A stretch of DNA of 58,517 nt from Saprospiraceae bacterium. Lineage in GTDB: Bacteria; Bacteroidota; Bacteroidia; Chitinophagales; Saprospiraceae. Location: contig JALSPK010000028.1 in the NCBI GenBank assembly GCA_026986005.1, positions 1-58,517 of the forward strand, in the 5' to 3' direction. The translations under genes were made by a program, and so were the position numbers. Of this stretch, positions 27,001 through 36,299 are shown one piece after another. Each line of letters opens with the position of its first letter. The first letter of the stretch is position 1. The notes under the pieces were generated by a model, which worked only from the letters and a program-made list of their open reading frames with translations, was not told the origin of the DNA and ran no database searches.

Positions 27001-28143
27001 ATGAGTATAAAATCAAAGTTGCCAAATGTAGAAGAGTCAATATTTTCAGTAATGACAAAACTTGCTATTAATCACGGTGCTTTGAATATATCTCAAGGGT
27101 ATCCTGATTATGATACTGATGATAGATTAAAAGATTTGGTTTATAAAAGTATGAAATCAGGACACAATCAATATGCACCAATGGCTGGTATTTTCTCATT
27201 GAGAAAAGCGATTTCAGACAAAATTAATTTTCTTTACAATAAAAACATAAATCCTGAAAGTGAAGTTACTATTACGGTAGGAGCCACACAGGGTATTTAC
27301 AATGCTATTTCGGCAATGGTTGGAATAGGGGATGAAGTGATTGTAGTGGAGCCGGCTTATGATTCCTACGTACCTACTATTCAACTTAATGGAGGAATAC
27401 CTGTGTCTTATGAATTAAATCCTGTTGATTATAGCTATGATTGGGATAGGTTTAGAGCGTTGATTACTGACAAAACAAGGTTGATTATAATAAATTCACC
27501 TCATAATCCTTCGGGGAAAGTGCTCTGCGAAACAGATATGATTGAGTTGAAGAAGATCGCTTATGCTTTTGATGGGTACTTTGTATTTGATGAGGTCTAT
27601 GAGCATTTAATATATGATGACAAAGAGCATTTGAGTGCATTGAAGTATCAAGAACTTTATACCAAAAGTTTTGTGATATATTCTTTTGGCAAAGCGTATC
27701 ACAATACAGGGTGGAAAATGGGGTATTGTATAGCGCCTCCGGATTTGACAATGGAACTGAGAAAAGTACATCAGTTTAATGTTTTTTCTGTCAATAACCC
27801 TACCCAACACGCTTTGGCGGAGTATATGAAAGATAAGAATACTTATCTTAGTCTTAATTCTTTTTATCAGGAAAAAAGAGATTTCTTTAATGAGATTTTA
27901 AAAGATACTAGGTTTGAGCCGATAAAGTGCGAAGGTACATATTTTCAACTCGTTTCATATTCAGATATTTCGGATGAGGATGATATGACATTTGCTAAAA
28001 GATTGATTGACGAATATGGGGTGGCAAGTATTCCCGTATCGCCATTTTATATAAACAGAACAGATAATAAAGTGATAAGGTTTTGTTTTGCAAAAACAAA
28101 AGATTTAATGAGTAGAGCAGGAGAGAGGTTGATGAAAGTTTGA
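27001..28143 (+). CDS. Class I PLP aminotransferase, methionine aminotransferase-like (YbdL)
   Basis: The start chosen is ATG 27001 (MSIKSKLPNV), which avoids overlap with the gene before; the frame extends 9 codons upstream. The 380-residue protein has SQGYPDYD (31-38), SPHNPSGK (166-173), the DEVYEH turn (197-202) and PLP lysine K231 in SFGKAYHNTGWKMGY. The WK in place of the usual xR of class I enzymes is the YbdL/methionine:2-oxoglutarate aminotransferase pattern. It would make methionine from its keto acid, as in methionine salvage. No other salvage genes are adjacent. Confidence 0.88.
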   Translation: MSIKSKLPNVEESIFSVMTKLAINHGALNISQGYPDYDTDDRLKDLVYKSMKSGHNQYAPMAGIFSLRKAISDKINFLYNKNINPESEVTITVGATQGIYNAISAMVGIGDEVIVVEPAYDSYVPTIQLNGGIPVSYELNPVDYSYDWDRFRALITDKTRLIIINSPHNPSGKVLCETDMIELKKIAYAFDGYFVFDEVYEHLIYDDKEHLSALKYQELYTKSFVIYSFGKAYHNTGWKMGYCIAPPDLTMELRKVHQFNVFSVNNPTQHALAEYMKDKNTYLSLNSFYQEKRDFFNEILKDTRFEPIKCEGTYFQLVSYSDISDEDDMTFAKRLIDEYGVASIPVSPFYINRTDNKVIRFCFAKTKDLMSRAGERLMKV

Positions 28144-28187
28144 TTTTGAATTGTTATGCAGGATGTATTGGTGTCAAATTGGTGCTA

Positions 28188-29123
28188 TTATCCTCGGATA
28201 AATTGAATAGCATTTGGAATTAATTCAAATTGTACGGGTGTATGCCCCACAAGCTCACCATCCAACTCTAAATCAATTGGAGTATTATCGTTTGAGTTTA
28301 TTGAAATTGATTTTGCTTGAATTCCCGTTATTTTTTTATGCTCAATCAATGTTTCATTGTAAAAACGAAAGGTATTAAATACAATTGACAATTTGCTGAT
28401 TTCTTTAGCATAAGTGACTGCAAATAAGCCGTCATCATGAACTGCATGTGGAACTAAGGACATTCCTCCGCCTGAATATTTGCAAATACCAATATTAATA
28501 GTGTAGAATTTTCCGCTTATCTCATGATGATCTATTTTTATTTTTGCTTTTTGAAGTTTATATTGAAATAAATAAGAAAGTACACTAAAAATATATATAA
28601 ATTTATTCGGTTTGCTTTTTCTTTGTTCGAGTTTTTTTACAACGAATGCATCATAAGCTAGTCCGGCTACGTTATTGAAATATTGTTTTTCTAAAACGTC
28701 ATTAGATTGATAAATTGCTAATCCAATATCTTGTAAACTCGTCTTTTTTGCTTTTAATATTTTTATAGCGCTGTCAATATTGCAGGGGATAGAGTGATGC
28801 TTAGCCCAATCATTACCGGTTCCGATTGGAATTGTAGCAAAAACAAGTTGATCACTTGGGACTATACCTTGTCTCATAAAGCCATTGACTACCTCATGAA
28901 CTGTTCCATCACCTCCGATTGCGATAAACTTTCGGTAACCTAAGGTTATTTTATTCCTTACGATTTTTACCGCATCTCCTTTGTGTTTGGTCGTGTATAT
29001 TTCAAAATTAATATTAGAAAGGTTTAATTTGTTTTTGATATTTTCAATAACTTTTTTGTGGTTTATATTTCCTGCTGTAGGATTAAACACACCAAACCAA
29101 ATTTCACTAATTTTGATATTCAT
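28188..29123 (-). CDS. Diacylglycerol/lipid kinase family protein
   Basis: A 311-residue kinase of the YegS/DgkB fold. The nucleotide-binding loop is GGDGTVHEVVNGF (70-82), preceded by the FNPTAG motif (13-18) and followed by PIGTGNDWAKH. The C-terminal beta domain (SKLSIVFNTFRFYN... LDGELVGHTPVQFELIP) is typical. It would phosphorylate diacylglycerol or a related lipid at the membrane surface. It lies 13 bp after the DUF4105 gene, likely one transcript. Confidence 0.9.
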   Translation of the reverse strand: MNIKISEIWFGVFNPTAGNINHKKVIENIKNKLNLSNINFEIYTTKHKGDAVKIVRNKITLGYRKFIAIGGDGTVHEVVNGFMRQGIVPSDQLVFATIPIGTGNDWAKHHSIPCNIDSAIKILKAKKTSLQDIGLAIYQSNDVLEKQYFNNVAGLAYDAFVVKKLEQRKSKPNKFIYIFSVLSYLFQYKLQKAKIKIDHHEISGKFYTINIGICKYSGGGMSLVPHAVHDDGLFAVTYAKEISKLSIVFNTFRFYNETLIEHKKITGIQAKSISINSNDNTPIDLELDGELVGHTPVQFELIPNAIQFIRG

Positions 29124-29136
29124 GATTACAACTTGA

Positions 29137-30399
29137 TTATATTTTATTTAGTGACTTTGTAGACAGATACTTTTTAGAGAAAGAAGTCTTTAAAACGCCA
29201 TATTTTGAGACTTTCAAAAGCAGTATTCCAATAATTGGAATTATTGCAGGATGCATTTCCTGAGGGAAAAAGCTAAATCCGATTAAAGTGGTAAATAATA
29301 ATATGGAGACTAAGTTGATCAGAATGCTTTTGTACTTTCCTGATTTAAAAAACACAAAGACAAACAATGGGTTAATCCATATGAAATTCCAATTGTCTTT
29401 TGTCGCTTGATGGTCTGTGAAAAACCATAAAAACGTCACTAACAATCCTCCTATAAAAGCGATGAAAAACCAGAGTTTATCATACCATTTAAAAATGATT
29501 GTTCTCTTTTTATATGAATATACTAAGATTATAATTTCAAGTAAAAAGAAAAAAGTAAATATCCATATTGGGTACAATAGCTTTGGAAGTACGATACCTG
29601 TATCATCAAATTCAAATATTATTTTCTCATTTTTTACAAGTTTCTTTATTACAGTTTTGTTAGATTTCATATCCCCAAGTGAGGGCTTAGAACTAATTTT
29701 AGCTTTTGAGAAGAATTTCATCAATTCGGGGGGAAGAAACACACTTTGCCGCACAGTAGGGAATTTATCCGCTTTTGCACCGATTATTAAGTCAATGCCA
29801 AAATCCATCCATTGGTGATTTGCGATTTGCTTATCAAGTAATTCTCTAAACGTTTTTTTTGTTTTTGTATTACTTATTATCAGTTTTCCCTCAAGGCATT
29901 TTTCAATGATGTGCAATGGACGTGTTGAACAATTGTCAAAAAAGAAATCGTATTTATAAAATCTGTTCTCTTTCTTGTAGTTTTCTATTAAAAGACCATA
30001 TAGTCTTAGCTTTTCATTGTAATTTAAGTTTAAGACTTGCTCATACATATCCCGTTTGTAATACTTATAGTATCTATATATATCCTTATAGTTGTTGTGA
30101 GCAAGAGAATAGTCTAATTTTCCTCTCAAAAATTTAATTAGAAAAAACGGAGCGTCAAAGTCAAACATTCCGTAATTATAAACTTCATCAATACCTTGAT
30201 CCTTATCTTTTATTCTGATTGCCGTGTGTCCCCATACGGAATGAGGTTCATTGGCAGCTCCAAAGGTGAGTACCGATATTGTTGCATTATCCGATAAGAT
30301 ACTATCTGAAAGAATGTCAGGTGTAGAAGCACTGCTTGTAGATAGTGAGCTGAATAGAAAAAAGATAAATAAAATAATAATTTTTTCGCTATTTTTCAT
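29137..30399 (-). CDS. DUF4105 (Lnb N-terminal periplasmic) membrane protein
   Basis: A 420-residue protein with a signal peptide or first helix (IIILFIFFLFSSLSTSSA), then a periplasmic domain with SVWGHTAIRIKD (about 58-69), YNYGMFDFDAPFF and FFDNCSTRPLHIIEK (about 156-170), which are DUF4105 hallmarks with a Cys/His arrangement suggesting a papain-like hydrolase fold. Five or so membrane helices follow from residue 275. Family function is unknown, with proposed amidase activity on lipoproteins. The lipid kinase gene follows by 13 bp. Confidence 0.85.
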   Translation of the reverse strand: MKNSEKIIILFIFFLFSSLSTSSASTPDILSDSILSDNATISVLTFGAANEPHSVWGHTAIRIKDKDQGIDEVYNYGMFDFDAPFFLIKFLRGKLDYSLAHNNYKDIYRYYKYYKRDMYEQVLNLNYNEKLRLYGLLIENYKKENRFYKYDFFFDNCSTRPLHIIEKCLEGKLIISNTKTKKTFRELLDKQIANHQWMDFGIDLIIGAKADKFPTVRQSVFLPPELMKFFSKAKISSKPSLGDMKSNKTVIKKLVKNEKIIFEFDDTGIVLPKLLYPIWIFTFFFLLEIIILVYSYKKRTIIFKWYDKLWFFIAFIGGLLVTFLWFFTDHQATKDNWNFIWINPLFVFVFFKSGKYKSILINLVSILLFTTLIGFSFFPQEMHPAIIPIIGILLLKVSKYGVLKTSFSKKYLSTKSLNKI

Positions 30400-30582
30400 T
30401 TTCTAATTATTGTTTGAGTAAACTTTAACGTCAAATATAAGGATATTTGATGAAGTTTATAGTAATTAATGAAAAATATAGTTTTCACCAATAATTCTTA
30501 TTTTTTAAAATAACTTGAAAAAAATAACAATTTACTATCTGTTTTTGTTATTTTATTATCTTAGCGTTGAAATAATAAAAGT

Positions 30583-31986
30583 ATGGAAAATAAATATGAT
30601 ATTGTAGTTATTGGCAGTGGACCCGGTGGATATGTCGCTGCGATTAGAGCTGCTCAATTAGGTTTTAAAGTTGGTGTTGTTGAACGTGAATCCCTTGGAG
30701 GAATTTGCCTGAATTGGGGTTGCATTCCTACAAAAGCATTGCTGAAAAGCGCACAGGTTTACAATAACTTTAAACATGCTGAAGATTATGGTCTTGAAGC
30801 TAAAGACTATGGATTTAACTTTGATGCAATTATCAAAAGGAGTAGGGGAGTAGCTGATAAAATGAGTAAAGGTATTGGCTTTTTGTTTAGAAAAAACAAG
30901 ATAGATGTTATTAATGGATTTGGTAAATTAACCAAAGAGAAAAAAGTGCAGGTTACAGATGAGAGCGGTAATGAAATTACACTTGAAGCGGCTAATATCA
31001 TCCTTGCAACCGGGGCGAGAGCAAAGGAATTGCCAAATCTTAAAATTGACGGTAAGCATATTGTTGGTTATAGGAAAGCGATGTCTTTGGAAAAGATTCC
31101 TGATCGTTTGTTGGTAGTAGGTGGTGGTGCGATCGGTGTAGAATTTGCTTATTTTTATAATTCTTTAGGTGTAGAAGTTACTTTGGTAGAGTATTTGAAG
31201 CAGGGTGTATTGCCTAGAGAAGATAAAGATGTTTCTAGAGTTTTGGCAAGAACATTTAAGAAAAAAGGTATTAAAGTTATGAGCTCTACATCCGTTGAAA
31301 AGGTGGAAGTCAAGAATGATAAATGCTCTGTGATTATAAAGGATTTGAAAAAGGATAAAGTCACTAACTTAGGGGTAGATATCGTGCTTTCTGCTGTTGG
31401 TGTTACACCCAATACTGAAAATATTGGATTGGAAGAGCTAGGTATACAAACGGAAAAGGGCTTTGTTATTGTTGATAGCGATTACAAGACAAATGTTCAA
31501 GGAATCTATGCGATTGGAGATATTATTCCTACACAGGCTTTAGCTCATGTAGCAAGTGCAGAAGCGATTACTTGTGTTGAAAAAATTGCCGGCTTAGGTA
31601 CGGAATCAATTGATTATAATAATATTCCTTCTAATACTTATTGTTCTCCTGAAGTGGCTTCCGTGGGATTGACAGAGGAACAAGCAAAAGAGAAATACGA
31701 AGAATTGAAAATTGGCAAGTTCCCTTATACTGCATCCGGTAAAGCAAGTGCAGCAGGGGAAAATGATGGTTTCGTGAAATTGATATTTGAAGCAGAGTTT
31801 GGTGAATTGGTCGGTGCACATCTTATTGGTTACAATGTTACTGAGATGATTGGTGAACTGGTGGTAGCTCGTAATCTTGAAACGACAGGACATGAATTGA
31901 TAAAGTCAATACATCCACATCCTACGATGAATGAAGCAATAATGGAAGCAGCGGCAGCTGCTTATGATGAAGTTATACATATGTAG
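30583..31986 (+). CDS. lpd: Dihydrolipoyl dehydrogenase
   Basis: A 467-residue flavoprotein. FAD-binding GSGPGGY (11-17), redox disulfide C42/C47 in GGICLNWGCIPTK, NAD-binding GGGAIGVEFA (about 180-189), second FAD motif YAIGD and C-terminal interface base in HPHPTMNEA are all present. It oxidises the dihydrolipoyl groups of pyruvate, 2-oxoglutarate or branched-chain dehydrogenase complexes or the glycine cleavage system; no E1 or E2 gene is adjacent. A TATCTTAG box (30557-30564) is one base off the -7 consensus. Confidence 0.96.
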   Translation: MENKYDIVVIGSGPGGYVAAIRAAQLGFKVGVVERESLGGICLNWGCIPTKALLKSAQVYNNFKHAEDYGLEAKDYGFNFDAIIKRSRGVADKMSKGIGFLFRKNKIDVINGFGKLTKEKKVQVTDESGNEITLEAANIILATGARAKELPNLKIDGKHIVGYRKAMSLEKIPDRLLVVGGGAIGVEFAYFYNSLGVEVTLVEYLKQGVLPREDKDVSRVLARTFKKKGIKVMSSTSVEKVEVKNDKCSVIIKDLKKDKVTNLGVDIVLSAVGVTPNTENIGLEELGIQTEKGFVIVDSDYKTNVQGIYAIGDIIPTQALAHVASAEAITCVEKIAGLGTESIDYNNIPSNTYCSPEVASVGLTEEQAKEKYEELKIGKFPYTASGKASAAGENDGFVKLIFEAEFGELVGAHLIGYNVTEMIGELVVARNLETTGHELIKSIHPHPTMNEAIMEAAAAAYDEVIHM

Positions 31987-32039
31987 TATCTTCAAAAAGA
32001 TACTGCAAATTTTAAAATTGCTTGTTTTTTGAAGATACT
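31985..32039 (+). promoter_or_regulatory. Long hairpin with alternative pairings between lpd and thioredoxin gene
   Basis: AGTATCTTCAAAAA (31985-31998) pairs exactly with TTTTTGAAGATACT (32026-32039). The loop contains another near-palindrome, GCAAATTTTAAAATTGC (32005-32021). AGTATC can instead pair with the nearer GATACT (31999-32004), giving two exclusive structures. It could be a terminator of lpd without a clean T-run, or an attenuator before the thioredoxin gene. Confidence 0.5.
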
Positions 32040-32073
32040 ATATTATTAAAAGATTTTTTTTAAATATAGAAAG

Positions 32074-32568
32074 ATGAAAAAATATTATATTATTTCAATG
32101 TTGATTTTGTTTTTTAGCTTATCAATAGACGCTCAAAACAAGAAAGAACCACTGATTTATAATCCTGATTTGGATGTAAGCATACAATTGGATAGTGCAA
32201 TTGCCAAAGCTATGGTGGAAAATAAAAATGTGTTAATTCAAATAGGTGGAAATTGGTGTTCTTGGTGTTTGAAATTCCATAAATTTGTGATAGAGGATGA
32301 GGAACTTAGTGGTTTAATAGATAGCAATTATGTTTACATTCTAATGAATATTGACAGAAAACACAAACAGCACGAAATGATGGGCAGACTTAGATTTCCA
32401 AATAGATTTGGATTCCCTGTTTTTGTGATACTCAATAATGAAGGCGAATATCTACACACACAAAATTCCGCTTTGCTTGAAAAAGGAAAATCATATGATA
32501 GAAAGAAAGTAAAAAACTTTTTAATGAATTGGACCGTAAAGGCTTTGTCTCCTGAGAGCTATAAATAG
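32074..32568 (+). CDS. Periplasmic thioredoxin-like protein
   Basis: A 164-residue protein with a signal peptide (IISMLILFFSLSIDAQ) and a thioredoxin active site C62-S-W-C65 in GGNWCSWCLKFHKF. The fold resembles the Thioredoxin_7/DUF255 group seen in many Bacteroidota secreted oxidoreductases. It would reduce or isomerise disulfides in the periplasm. Its stop codon TAG is the first part of a dispersed repeat (AAATAGTGTC). It follows lpd after a large hairpin. Confidence 0.85.
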   Translation: MKKYYIISMLILFFSLSIDAQNKKEPLIYNPDLDVSIQLDSAIAKAMVENKNVLIQIGGNWCSWCLKFHKFVIEDEELSGLIDSNYVYILMNIDRKHKQHEMMGRLRFPNRFGFPVFVILNNEGEYLHTQNSALLEKGKSYDRKKVKNFLMNWTVKALSPESYK

Positions 32569-32720
32569 TGTCTGTCCATAAAATCATTAAAATTTAAAAA
32601 CATTCTTTTTGCGATCTTTTTGTTTTCCTCAACTTGCTGATACTAAAGCATCACTTCGTCTTGGAAAAGTAAAAAACCCATCAAAAATCTTTATTTTTCA
32701 AAATAATCTTTTTGCAATAT
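32566..32720 (+). repeat. Full-looking copy of a dispersed intergenic repeat
   Basis: The left part (32566-32622) is 81 percent identical by eye (48 of 59, counting three bases before) to 42407-42465 read in reverse. The right part (32679-32720) has AATAATCTTTTTGC, identical to a 14-mer in the same reverse copy. The two halves enclose a GC-richer centre. The element fills the gap between the thioredoxin gene and parC. Confidence 0.6.
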
Positions 32721-32731
32721 ACTTTAGTCTT

Positions 32732-35449
32732 TTACTCTACATCGAATTCTATTGTATCTCCAAAATTTAATTTATTGTCTTTAATTGTTGGTTTCTTAAT
32801 AGGTGTTGCTTTTTCCTTTGAATCTTGTTCAGTATCTGCTTGATTTTTATTTTCTTTGTTTGAGCTGTCAGCAGAAATTTCCTGATTAAGTTTACTTGAT
32901 TCTGGATTAGCTGTATCTAATTCCGTTTCGTCTTTAACCGTTTGCTGCCTGGGTGTTAGGTCTTCTATTTTTAATATTTTGAATTCGCCGAGTTTGTTGC
33001 CCAATGCTTTCCACCCTTTTACAGAAACAAATTCTACAAGATTTAATTCTTCTTCTATTTTCTCTCTATTTTGTCTATATGAATACTTAATCACAGCATT
33101 TGGCGAGGTTGAAGCAAAATACATTTTAGTATCTTTGTGATCGGTAAGAAAGTCAAACTTTTCATTTAAAGTGCTCGTTTCAATATTGAATCTTTTGACC
33201 ATTGACCATTGCTTTTCCCCTTCAAAATAAACAACATTGACAACAGTTTTGTCTGATAGTTTACTTACGGATACAACTTGGTTGATATCCACTTTCAATA
33301 TTTTAGAAACTTCTTTTACTTCGTATTGACCGGTTTTGTACAGTAATATTAGCTTGTCTCCCGTGTCAAATTCACCTAACAGTTTTCCTCTCTCGTTTTT
33401 ATTGATTTTACCTGTTATCTCATCGAGCCAATACTTTTGCATTCCAAGCGAAGACTTTCCTTTTTCTATGAATATAATTTTTCTTACCGCATGTTTTGTT
33501 AAAATATTTCCTCTTGCGCCTCTTCCTTTGATAGCTAAATCTCCAAAATTAAACTCAAATATTTTTTTTCTGGCTTTGCTTCCCGGTGTTAATTGAACTT
33601 TAACTTTTTCAGACTCTCCATTAGGATTAACAGAGAAATATATCAATTTACTCAGAGGATTATCTGTCATTAAATTGTACTCTTTGTCTCTTGTGATTGC
33701 TGTTACTTGAAAACGTTTTGCCATAGTATTGCCGGTTTTCCCATCTAGATATATCAAATGATAGGTAGTCCTGTCATCATCTTTTTTCCATATTCCTGCA
33801 TGCAATATGTTCTTTCCCATAAATACTTTATCTTCAATTCTATTGACTATAAATTTACCGTCTTTTCTGAACGCTATTATATCGTCAATATCAGAACAAT
33901 CACTGACAAAATCTCCTACTTTTGAATTCATTCCAATAAATCCATTTGTTGCGTCAAGATAAAATTTAGCATTGTTCACTATCACATTTTTAGTCTCAAT
34001 ACTTTCAAAGTTGACAATTTCAGTTCTTCTCTCCTTGCCTTTCCCATATTTGTCTTTTAGCATCTGAAAATACTTGATAGCAAAATCAGTAAGGTGAGTA
34101 AGGTCATAGTTGACTTGCTCCAACTCTTTTTCAAGATTAGAAATCAGTTCGTCTGTTTTAAATGAATTGTATTTTGATATTCTTTTGATTTTAATTTCCG
34201 TCAACTTTGCTATATCTTCCCTTGTGATTTCTCTCATTAAAATGAGTCTAGTGTCATTAGTCTTTTTATCTTCAGGTGTAGCAATATACTTTCTAAGTCC
34301 AGTGTCAATAGTTTCTAATACACAGTCCCAATTTTCACATTCTTCAATGTCTCGATAAATTCTTTTCTCAATAAATATTTTTTCGAGACTAGCCATATGC
34401 CATTTCTCAAGCAGCTCTCCTTTCTTGATCTCAAGTTCTCTACGCAATAATTCTTTAGTATTGGCGGTAGCAATTTTTAATATCTCAGTTACTGTAAGAA
34501 ACTTCGGTTTGTTGTCAACAATTACTGCAGCATTTGGCGAAATTGATACCTCGCAATTTGTAAAAGCATACAATGCATCTTTTGTGACTTCTGGAGATAT
34601 ACCGGGAGCTAATATAACTTCTATTTCGACATCTTTCGCTGTATTGTCAGTTATCTTTTTTATTTTTATTTTACCTTTATCAATGGCTTTCAGAACACTA
34701 TCAATAAGATTTGAGGTAGTAACTCCATATGGAAGTTCTGTTATCAGAATAGTCTTTTTATCTTTGATCTCAATTTTGGCTCGGACTTTTATTTTACCTC
34801 CTCTTTTACCATCTTTATAGTCACTTATATCTACATAACCTCCGGTTTGAAAATCAGGATAAAGTTTAACTTTTTTCTCTTGTAATATCTTTATTGAAGC
34901 ACCGATAAGCTCAATAAAATTATGGGGCATTATTTTGGTCGATAGTCCAACAGCAATTCCCTCAACTCCTTGAGCTAAAACAAGAGGAAATTTCATAGGA
35001 AGGTTAATCGGTTCCTTATTCCTGCCGTCATAAGATAATTGCCAATCTGTAGTTTGAGGATTGAAAGCAACTTCTAGTGCAAATTTGGTTAACCTCGCTT
35101 CAATGTATCTGGGAGCTGCTGCAGAATCACCTGTTCTTATATCACCCCAGTTACCTTGTGTATCAATGAGCAAGTCTTTTTGTCCAAGATTTACGAGAGC
35201 AGCTCCAATCGAAGCGTCACCATGAGGGTGAAACTGCATAGTATGTCCTATGATATTTGCAACTTTATGAAACCTGCCATCATCCATACGTTTCATACTA
35301 TGCAAAAGTCGCCGTTGAACGGGTTTTAAACCGTCTTCAATACTCGGAACAGCTCTTTCCAAAATCACATATGATGCATAATCAAGAAAATAATCCTTGT
35401 ACATCCCTTTTAAAGTAATTATTTTATCTTTGTTCTTATAATTCTCCAT
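32732..35449 (-). CDS. parC: DNA topoisomerase IV subunit A
   Basis: A 905-residue type IIA topoisomerase subunit. The breakage-reunion domain has LKPVQRRLLH (41-50), the IGHTMQFHPHGDASIGAALV region (67-86) and the catalytic Y115 in AAPRYIEARL. The C-terminal beta-pinwheel (about 480-840) has degenerate blades and no clear QRRGGKG GyrA box, favouring ParC. A low-complexity tail rich in Ser, Glu, Lys and Asn (about 845-905) follows. It decatenates daughter chromosomes with ParE, which is not in the window. A good promoter is at 35480-35509. Confidence 0.93.
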   Translation of the reverse strand: MENYKNKDKIITLKGMYKDYFLDYASYVILERAVPSIEDGLKPVQRRLLHSMKRMDDGRFHKVANIIGHTMQFHPHGDASIGAALVNLGQKDLLIDTQGNWGDIRTGDSAAAPRYIEARLTKFALEVAFNPQTTDWQLSYDGRNKEPINLPMKFPLVLAQGVEGIAVGLSTKIMPHNFIELIGASIKILQEKKVKLYPDFQTGGYVDISDYKDGKRGGKIKVRAKIEIKDKKTILITELPYGVTTSNLIDSVLKAIDKGKIKIKKITDNTAKDVEIEVILAPGISPEVTKDALYAFTNCEVSISPNAAVIVDNKPKFLTVTEILKIATANTKELLRRELEIKKGELLEKWHMASLEKIFIEKRIYRDIEECENWDCVLETIDTGLRKYIATPEDKKTNDTRLILMREITREDIAKLTEIKIKRISKYNSFKTDELISNLEKELEQVNYDLTHLTDFAIKYFQMLKDKYGKGKERRTEIVNFESIETKNVIVNNAKFYLDATNGFIGMNSKVGDFVSDCSDIDDIIAFRKDGKFIVNRIEDKVFMGKNILHAGIWKKDDDRTTYHLIYLDGKTGNTMAKRFQVTAITRDKEYNLMTDNPLSKLIYFSVNPNGESEKVKVQLTPGSKARKKIFEFNFGDLAIKGRGARGNILTKHAVRKIIFIEKGKSSLGMQKYWLDEITGKINKNERGKLLGEFDTGDKLILLYKTGQYEVKEVSKILKVDINQVVSVSKLSDKTVVNVVYFEGEKQWSMVKRFNIETSTLNEKFDFLTDHKDTKMYFASTSPNAVIKYSYRQNREKIEEELNLVEFVSVKGWKALGNKLGEFKILKIEDLTPRQQTVKDETELDTANPESSKLNQEISADSSNKENKNQADTEQDSKEKATPIKKPTIKDNKLNFGDTIEFDVE

Positions 35450-35479
35450 ATCTACACAATAATTAATACATATAATCTA

Positions 35480-35509
35480 CAAAGATATGTTTTTCTTTGA
35501 TTTTTACAA
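35480..35509 (-). promoter_or_regulatory. Promoter of parC
   Basis: On the minus strand TTG (35509-35507), a 19-bp spacer and TATCTTTG (35487-35480) fit the Bacteroidota consensus, about 31 bp upstream of the parC start codon. Confidence 0.65.
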
Positions 35510-35584
35510 TGCAATATATGAAATATTTTGCAATCGGTATATTAGTTTTGGATAGGTATAATTGCGGACTAGTACTATGAAAAC

Positions 35585-35614
35585 AAAAAAGGACTGCAAA
35601 ATAAATTGCAACCC
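35585..35614 (-). terminator. Terminator after tRNA-Leu
   Basis: On the minus strand GGGTTGCAA pairs with TTGCAGTCC (9 bp including two G-U pairs) and is followed by TTTTTT. It begins 7 bp after the tRNA 3' end. Confidence 0.75.
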
Positions 35615-35620
35615 TTCTTG

Positions 35621-35706
35621 TACCCGAAGTGGGACTTGAACCCACACGGACATTACGGTCCACAGGATTTTAAGTCCTGCGTGTCTACCAATTCCACCAT
35701 TCGGGC
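35621..35706 (-). tRNA. tRNA-Leu (anticodon UAA)
   Basis: An 86-nt class II tRNA reading GCCCGAA...TTCGGGT with discriminator A. The D-arm TGGTGGAATTGGTAGACAC, anticodon loop ACTTAAAAT (anticodon TAA), a long variable arm typical of Leu, and the T-arm GTGGGTTCAAGTCCCAC are all clear. The first acceptor pair is G-U. CCA is not encoded. A terminator-like hairpin ends only 6 nt upstream of the 5' end, so how it is transcribed is unclear. Confidence 0.95.
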
Positions 35707-35712
35707 GACACT

Positions 35713-35742
35713 AAAAAAAATAGTTTGAGTAGCTCAAACTAT
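35713..35742 (-). terminator. Strong terminator-like hairpin between the repeat array and tRNA-Leu
   Basis: On the minus strand ATAGTTTGAG, loop CTA, CTCAAACTAT forms a perfect 10-bp stem followed by eight T. It is placed to end a transcript starting at tRNA-Gly and running through the repeats. Confidence 0.75.
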
Positions 35743-35777
35743 CGTTTATTCTTTTTTTGGGAAAGCATACTTTACTA

Positions 35778-36299
35778 GCGAAAGACTGCATTCGAATGAT
35801 ATGAAAACACAATTTTCATATAAAATATAATTTTTCAAAAAAAATATTATGTCAATGAAAAAATCATTTTCACTTAAATCAGAGCGAAAGACTGCATTCG
35901 AACGATATGAAAACACAATTTTCATATAAAATAAAATTTTTCAAAAAATATTATGTCAATGAAAAAATCATTTTCACTTAAATCAGAGCGAAAGACGGCA
36001 TTCGAACGATATGAAAATACAATTTTCATATAAAATATAATTTTTCAACAAATATTATGTCAATGAAAAAATCATTTTCACTTAAATCAGAGCGAAAGAC
36101 TGCATTCGAATGATATGAAAACACAATTTTCATATAAAATATAATTTTTCAAAAAAAATATTATGTCAATGAAAAAATCATTTTCACTTAAATCAGAGCG
36201 AAAGACGGCATTCGAACGATATGAAAACACAATTTTCAAATAAAATAAAATTTTTCAAAAAATATCCCATAGAGAAAATCATTATTTTCTCTGTATTTG

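Noticed and set aside
29417-29818. Plus-strand ORF inside the DUF4105 gene
   Set aside because: It is a shadow of a well-supported gene, with low-complexity Lys/Ile content.
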